NCBI RefSeq assembly: GCF_905220565.1
Contig: NC_059398.1
Coordinates: 9,385,177 to 9,449,176 of the forward strand
DNA length: 64,000 nucleotides
Reading direction: 5' to 3'
DNA from: Melitaea cinxia
Taxonomy: Eukaryota; Arthropoda; Insecta; Lepidoptera; Nymphalidae
Part shown: positions 53,901 through 62,900 of the stretch, in pieces
Layout: each line of letters opens with the position of its first letter
Position numbering within the stretch: position 1 is the first letter of the stretch
The notes under the pieces: model-generated
What the model was told of the DNA's origin: nothing
What the model saw: the letters and a program-made list of their open reading frames with translations, nothing else
Databases searched by the model: none
Position numbers and translations under genes: made by a program

Positions 53901-56900
53901 TAATAGTCAAGTACTAAATAAAAATACTCTCACGTCAGTACCAATAAAAAAAAATTATACAACTTCATCTTCCTCAATGACATTAGAAAACGAATTTTCT
54001 ACACAGAAAGATAGAGATAATATTGATTCTACGTTGTCAAATACAGAAGTAACTACCGAGCCTATAGAATTAGTAAACATTGACAAATCAAGTGAAAACG
54101 AGTGGTTATTAACTTCAACAAACGAACCTGCTTTTTTTGATGCAGTTTCGACAACATTAAACCCATACGAAGAGGCCAAAAGTTTTAAAAAAGAAAATAT
54201 ATCAATATCTCAATCGACAGACAGAGATGTTACAAGCATTACAGAAAATACATCAGAATATATGTTTAGGACACAAACAGAGTTTATTAGTCATCAATTT
54301 CATGAGAAGCAATATCCATCAACAATATCAGCACTTTCAAGCACATCTCTGGAAAATTTATCATCACGAAGAAAGGATATAGACATTTCCGCTTGGACTG
54401 ACTCTACTCCTTACTTAGAGTTGACAACGACAGAGACTTCAACTGACATTCAAGTTAGTATTCAATGTAAATCAAACAATCACTGTCCCATCGACAAATT
54501 CTGCTACCTTGAAGTATGCGAGGACCCGTGCGAAGTTCGGAAACCGTGTTCAAAGAATGTTTCCTGTAAAGTCGTGAACCATGCCGCTGTTTGTGCTTGC
54601 GATGATACAGCGGAACACTTCTGTGGGAAAGGTATGATAGAAATGACTTCAGAAACCTATTTTTATTTTTGTTAAACATCTATTAGGTAAATGTGATTTT
54701 TTAACGTTTATTTATAAATCAGTATTATGGTTGTTTTATCGGACAAATGTGTAAAATTATGTTTTAAATTACATACCTTGTACAAAGACTAATTTATAAC
54801 CTTCTGATGTAATATACTAATTTCGTATTTAACATATACTAAAATAGAGTCACCCGGGACACCTAAAACACCAGAACCATGTCATTCTGATCGAGACTGT
54901 ATAGAAACAGAAGCCTGTTTTATGGGATTGTGTCAAAATCCTTGTGAATTTGACAATGTATGTGGTATCGAAGCTAATTGTCATCCGGTCAAACAAAGAC
55001 CAATGTGCTCGTGTCCGGCTGGATATAACGGAGATCCCTCCGTTAAATGTTCTCCAAGCACATGTAAGTGTTAGGGCCATACTAAAGTGTATTTTGTAAC
55101 ATACTAAATGTATCTAAAACCGGATGTATTAAAAATAAATGATCGTTTATTATATTAAATTTGTATATAAATCGTGTAAATATTTATCGACACACCTATT
55201 TGTATTATACTTTATACTTTTCACTTACTCAGCTGGTTGCACTCGAAATGAAGACTGTCATTTGACTGAGGCTTGTATAAATAGTGCATGTCAACATCCA
55301 TGTTCCATACACAATCCATGTGCACAAAACGCAATCTGTATAAATACAAATCATGGTTCAGATTGTAGTTGTATTGAAGGATATCAAGGCAATGGATATA
55401 TCGGATGTGTACCGGGTAGGTTAATGTGTGAGTTTAATTTCTGTCATAAAGTTGTATGAAATACATCACTTTTTAAATATCTTTTTTTTAGTTATCGATT
55501 CTCATTCAGTATGTCAATATAACGAAGATTGTCCGCCAGAGTTACTATGTGACAGGTTAAATAGAGTATGTATTAACCCGTGTGCTGTAAATAAATGCGG
55601 CGACAATGCCGAGTGTTTCCCTGCAAATCATGGTATACAATGCGAATGTTTTGCTGGCTTTACTGGTAACCCATATTTAGATTGCTACCAAGGTAAGTTC
55701 TGAAATTTCTTCAACTCTATTTAAATTAAAATCAGATTAGACAAACAACGACAAAAAGAGCAATCCTTATAAAATTTACTGAGTTTAATAATTTATATGT
55801 ATAAATAGAATGTTGATAAAAAAGACAGTGGAAAAGAAGGGAAGAGGATTTTTTTATAGCAGTTCATTTTAGTCTATTCGCGTTAAGTAAATAATCACTC
55901 ATTGTTGTCACTTAGTATAGCCACACCGCTTGATTGATTACGAGCAATCGTACGCAACTGACGACGCATTAGCGCAACGTTAGCAGCACTGGCTTATAAC
56001 TGTTGTGCTGGAGCTCGCGGGTTCGATCCCCGCACATGGCATACATTTGTATGGCATACATGGCATGTGCGGACCATACAGGACATACAGATGTTTGCCG
56101 TGAGCTGGGTTTTTTTGATTGTTTATTGTGTTTGTTTTCGGACCCCCGAAACAGGAGTAAGTCCACGTGAATTGAGCGTGAGGTATTTATTTATTAAAAA
56201 AATAGATAAAACTAAATTATAAAAATAAAAGTAGATCAACAATTCATAGCAGAACTACAAATCGAAAGAAATAGATCACAAACACATGTAATCACATGTG
56301 ACATGTACATCATGTGATCACATGTAAAAAATTTACGAATCAAACGCGTCACGTGTCACGATTTTAAGCGTCCATACAAAGTTAAAATACACCGGTTTTC
56401 GTCCGATCACCGAAGTTAAGCAACGTCGGGCGCAGTCAGTACTTGAATGGGTGACTGTCTGGGTACACCGCGTGTTTCAATTAGTTTTTGTTTGTTTTCT
56501 AGTTTCTTACATTTCACATATGGGTAAACACTATTTTCTTAACGACTAGAATATACAAATAGTTTGCACGTTTGCCCTTATATTGTAAAATAAAAATACT
56601 ATTTTACTCTTATTTGCACATTATTTACCAAAAATATACTTTCAGTTCAAGGTTGTAGATCAGACAATGAATGTGTCAATTCCGAGGCATGCATTAACGG
56701 AAAATGTGATTCACCCTGTAGATGTGGAATAAACGCAATATGTGACGTTTTAAACCACCGAGCCTCTTGTAAATGTTTAGCTGGTTACACTGGAAATCCA
56801 ATGCTTAGTTGTGATCCACCATCAAATCCGTGTTCTCCGAATCCATGCGGAACAAATGCACTATGTGAAAATGATAACGGCACTCCAATCTGCTTCTGCC

Positions 56901-59900
56901 CTAAGGGTCTTACCGGAAATCCATTCCAAAATTGTAGTAAGTATATTTGAATCACGATTCAGCCTATAATACTAAGTAGGAAAGTACTCCATGTAGGAAA
57001 AGGAAAATCAGAGCTTAGTCCACCACATTGCTCCTCTATGGGTTGACGGATATATTTCAATTATTCAAAGTTTATATGTTATTATTCAAAAGAGTAACTG
57101 CGGAGTTTCTTGTCGATTCTTCTCTGCAGAATCTTTCCGAATCACTGGTAGCTTTATTTTCACAAAAATAATAATTTATTTTTAAAGTTTTAATTTGTAA
57201 AATGACAATTCGAAAGTGCTCTTGGGGCCTATTTGAATAAAGCTATTTTTGATTCCCTTCTATGAGTAATGATCGCTATCAGGTGTATATGATAACAACC
57301 ATGATCGACAAATTAACGTGCTTTCCGAGGCACGATAAGGACTCTTACAAGGACAAACATTCAAACCAAAAATAAATATTATTACAAATACAAATATTCA
57401 TCCCGAGCGGAAATCGAACCCGCAAACAACCGATATTTAGTTGCCTACACATCAAACGCATCACTACACTAGAGCGATTAGTATATTTAAATAGGTTAAT
57501 TTTTACATTATATACGAATATATGATTAGAAATGTGCATGATTGAAATATACAAACAGAAAGCATAATTTTTTTTTCAGTTCCGGAAGGTAATGAATGCG
57601 AACCTAACCCATGTGGACCATATACTGGATGTAGAATTATAGAGAATAAACCAGCTTGTTTTTGTCTTCCAAATTACGAAGGAAATCCGCCTAGACAACC
57701 TTGTCGGTTACCAAGTAACCCATGTAACCCCTCACCTTGTGGTCCCAATACACAATGTACAGTTTTATCTAATGGATTTTCAAAATGTACATGCTTACAA
57801 GGTTATGTAGAGAGTCCAAATACAGTTCGAGGTTGCATTGAAGCACGCAATCCGTGTGAGCCGAACACGTGTGGTATTGGTGCACGTTGTGATCCAAACA
57901 GGTCTCCTGCCTGTTACTGTCCAGAAAATACAAGAGGTAATCCCTACAAGTCTTGTAAACACGAATCTTATTTACCTCCATCCGTTCTATGTCAACCTGG
58001 AAATTGTGGTGAGAATGCCGATTGTTACGTAAGTAATAATAGAGAAATGTGTTTCTGCAAAAACGGATTTATTGGAGACCCTTATATAGGCTGTCAACCT
58101 CAAAAAAGTCCTTGCAATCCAAACCCATGTGGTCCTCAATCTTTGTGCAACGCTAATTATGATGGACAAGCATTATGTACTTGTGCTGAAGGTAGTACTG
58201 GAGACCCGTACAGCTTGGAAGGATGTTATTCCCGAGAATGTGAAATAGATGCTGAATGTGCATTGGACAAGGCTTGCATTGGTTACGCATGTCGTGATCC
58301 TTGCCCGGGCTTATGCGGTCTTAACGCCAAATGCCACGTGGAATCACATCATCCGGTTTGTGTCTGTGAAAACGGATTAATAGGAAATCCTTTGGTATGT
58401 TGTTTAGAACCCGAAGAGCAGAAGAGTAGCAGACCTTGTAGTAAAATACAGTGTGGTGTAAATGCAATCTGTCAAGACGTAGACAATAAGGCATTGTGTT
58501 CATGTCTCCCGGACTTTTATGGAGATCCAACTAAAGAATGTAAACCAGAATGTTTAATGAATTCAGACTGTTCACCACACGAGGCTTGTATCAATCGAAA
58601 ATGCACAGATCCTTGTCAGCAAAGTAATATATGCGGATTAAATGCAGTCTGTTTATGTTCAGATCATACAGTTTCGTGTTTGTGTCCCGACGGATATATG
58701 GGTGACCCCTTAATTCAATGTATATATCGACGTAAGTGTAAAGACAAAATATGTTGCTGAAATTAGTTCTTAGTATATTATAAAATACCGTTTTACTCAT
58801 ATATTTGTTTTCAATTGTTTTTTCAGCAATAATTATTGCTCCAGATAATACAACGGCACAACCATGCACGCCAAATCCATGTGAACCCAATTCAATTTGT
58901 GATACATATGGTAACAAATTTGCCGTCTGTAATCTATGTGTCGGTCCAAATGCTATCAATAAGCCTGGATGTAGACCTGAATGTGTTCTGAATTCAGATT
59001 GCCCATTTAATAAATTTTGCTTAAAAAATAAATGCGTGGATCCCTGTCCTGGCTCATGCGGTGTTAATGCTGAATGTATATTGGTGTACAATCATGAGCC
59101 GATTTGTCAATGCAAAGAGCATTTTGAAGGCAATCCTTATGAACATTGTAAATTTACTATACAACGTAAGTATTTTTTTAACAAATAGGTACTCTATTTT
59201 ATTTAACTGCGTGACTTATAATTACTTTAATTATAAAACTATTATTTTTTATTTCAGCTGTTTTAACTGAAACTTGTGACAACATCCGTTGTGGATCTAA
59301 TGCTATTTGTCAAAACATAAATAACGCTCTAACATGTAAATGTTTACCCGGTTTCTTTGGGAATCCCTATCTATCATGTAGACCGGAATGCGTTGTTAAT
59401 AGTGATTGTTCTTCAACGCTAGCGTGTATAAATAACAGGTGTGAAAATCCATGTAAAAATGTCTGCGGAATTGGAGCATTGTGCGAAACAATTAACCACC
59501 ATGCTATATGCTATTGTGCGTCGGGTCAGACTGGAGATCCTTATATTCGATGTCACGATAGCCCTATTATGACACCGTCATTATCTATATGCGATCCATC
59601 ACCATGTGGACCATATAGCCGTTGTCTTGTATCAGAATCTGGTTTCGCAATTTGTTCTTGTTTACCAAAATTCCGAGGTGTCCCCCCAATGTGTCAACCA
59701 GAATGTGTTAGTAATTCAGACTGCTCTCAAAAAGAAACTTGCGTTAATCAAAGATGTGTTGATCCATGTCATGGGAGCTGTGGAATAGGAGCCCAGTGTG
59801 TTGTTGTAAATCATAATCCTATATGTAGCTGTGGGCCGGGAGAAACTGGCGATCCTTTTACTGTCTGTACGGGATTCGTTGAAATTGAACCTAATGGTAA

Positions 59901-62900
59901 AAATCCATGTGTACCTTCACCTTGCGGGCCTAACTCGGTTTGTGAGATAAAATCCAATCATCCTGTGTGTTCGTGTCAACCAAATTATTCTGGGTCTCCG
60001 CCATATTGTAGGCCAGAATGTATTATAAGCCAAGAATGTCCATCAAATCAAGCCTGCATAAATGAAAAGTGTGTAGACCCGTGCCTTGGTGCCTGTGGTA
60101 ATAACGCTGTTTGTAACGTGATCAATCATACGCCGTTATGCAGCTGCTTAGAAGGATATAAAGGGGATGCCTTTATTGGATGTGTAGCAGTGTCTAAAGA
60201 TGAAACTATTTCTTCCTGTAACCCATCGCCATGTGGCGAAAATACTATATGTGTTGTTACAAATAATGCAGCCAGGTGCTCTTGTATTCCACCGAACATT
60301 GGAAATCCTTATGCCGGTGGTTGTCGGCCAGAATGTACTCTTAATTCGGATTGTCCAAATCATTTAGCTTGTTTATCTAACCATTGCCGAGACCCTTGCA
60401 AAGACTTATGTGGAGTTAATGCAGAGTGCATCGTTACAAACCATGTGCCTGTCTGTACGTGCTTTAAAGGATACGAAGGCGACCCATTCTCTTCCTGTCG
60501 TCGAATATATGCAAATCGTGAGTAATTAATAATTTTAAGAAAATATATTTATGTAATATAGGCATTAATACATGAGTCAGTTTTTACGCATTCAATACAT
60601 TTTAGATTTTACGTAAATAAATAATACGAAGGTGCTCATTAGCGCAATTGGCAGTGACCCTTCTGTCTCCAGGATTATGGGTTAGATTCCTGCTGAGTTT
60701 ACGTGTAATCTATACAAATAAATAAAATTGGAGTGTATGTTTGTAATATTAAAATAACCACTTTTTACTAAATGAATATAAACATAATATTATATAACTA
60801 ACCAAAATAACATTTTTTACAATTTTCGGCTGTCTGTCTGTCTGTTTGTTCTGGCTAATTTCTGAAACGCCTGGACTGATTTTGACGGGACTTTCACTGC
60901 CAAATTGCTGATATAGTAAAGAGTAACTTGGCTACTTTTATTTTAGAAATTTATTTATTTTATAACTGCGAACTGAACAATAACTTTATTGTTAAATTCC
61001 ACGCAGCCAAAGTCACGGGCACAGCTGGTATTTATATAATATTATGTTATTTTAATATATTGTAGTAGATATAAAAATGAAATAAAAAAATTAATAACTT
61101 CTTTTTCAAAACAGCAACACCAATCCAACCCTGTGAGCCTTCGCCCTGCGGTCCAAATAGCGAATGTCATGTAGTCAGCAATCGTGCGGCATGTTCATGT
61201 CGCCCTGGCTATCTCGGCACTCCTCCTGCTTGCCGCCCTGAATGTTCTGTGAACTCGGACTGTCCTATTAACAAAGCTTGTATAAACCAAAAATGCACGG
61301 ACCCATGCATTCACAGCTGTGGTCTGGATGCGCGTTGTCACGTCGTCAGTCATAATCCGATTTGCGTGTGTCCAGAAAACTTTCCTGAAGGCGATCCTTT
61401 TATACGATGTAACAAAAAAAGTAAGTTATTGATGATTTTGGGTTTTTTATTTATATATATTCAAAGTACGATAGGACTAAAATAGGACTGTTTGATAATG
61501 ATATTACCACTCACAGTTATTATATAGCTCGTAGCTGACCAAATCAATGTGTCTCCTAGGCATCCCGCAGCCGACTACAGATCCCTGCTTGCCTTCACCA
61601 TGTGGGCCTCATTCATCATGCCAGAGTGAGGCTGGCCGAGCATTATGCGCGTGTGACCCGGGCACATTAGGCGCACCTCCCTCTTGTCGACCCCAGTGCT
61701 TAATCAATCAGGATTGTCCACTAGCTCTTGCTTGCTTGAGCGGGACATGTGTCAATCCGTGTATCGGTTCCTGTGGATTCAATGCCCGATGTGTGGTACA
61801 AAATCATCAACCAATATGCTCTTGTGACGACGGGTATTCTGGAGATCCTTTCTCCGGTTGCAGTCGCGTGGAACGTAAGTTTTTTAATTACTTATTAAAA
61901 TGTAATTCATACATTATTAGTATGCATGGTAGTTTTTTTTTTTCCTGCATGAAACTGTAACTTGTATCTATAAAACCGAATTTCAGCCTCCATAGAAGTT
62001 TTCCGACATCCTTGCAACCCATCACCTTGCGGATCTAATGCTCTCTGTAAAGAAAAAAATGGTGCTGGTGCCTGTACTTGTGTTAATGACTATTACGGAG
62101 ACCCTTACTTAGGTTGTAGACCCGAATGTGTTATGAATACAGACTGTGCTTCTGACAGAACATGTTTCAATAATAAATGTGTAGACCCATGCCTAGGTAC
62201 ATGTGGACAAAACGCTGAATGTAGAGTCATAAATCATGCACCTTTATGTTATTGTTTCTCGGGATATACCGGAAATCCTCTACATGCATGCATGCCTGTT
62301 ATAAGTAAGCACTATTTTCTTTCTTCCTATGTCTTATACTTTATTTCATTCTTTATACAATCTTTTATGTCTTTTCTTACAAAACAGCTCTCGCGGAACC
62401 AATTGATCCGTGCCACCCTTCGCCTTGTGGCCCTTATAGTAAATGTCGTACGTTTAATGGCCACGCGGTTTGTACATGTCTTGATATATGTATTGGTTCT
62501 CCACCGAATTGTCGCCCCGAATGTATTGTTAGTTCGGACTGCCGCCCAAGTAAAGCGTGCATAAATAATAAATGTCAAGATCCTTGCCCCGGTACTTGTG
62601 GGGTTAACGCGGAATGTCAAGTTGTGAATCACAATCCAGTCTGCAGTTGTGGAAGTGAATATACTGGTGATCCATTTGTAAGATGCTTTGAAGAAGACAG
62701 TAAGTTTCGTATTTTTTTAATTTATCAGAAGTACATAATTATGTAGGTTAATACTTACAAAAAATAATTAAATTTCAGAAAAAATGACTCCAATCAATAT
62801 TTGTTTACCAAATCCGTGTGGACCGCATTCTCAATGTCGTGATTTAAACGGAATGCCAGTCTGTTCTTGTTTAAACGATTACATTGGACGTCCACCGAAT

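Noticed and set aside
60630..60700. tRNA gene
   Set aside because: Box-like sequences without a foldable acceptor stem; followed by SINE-like sequence.
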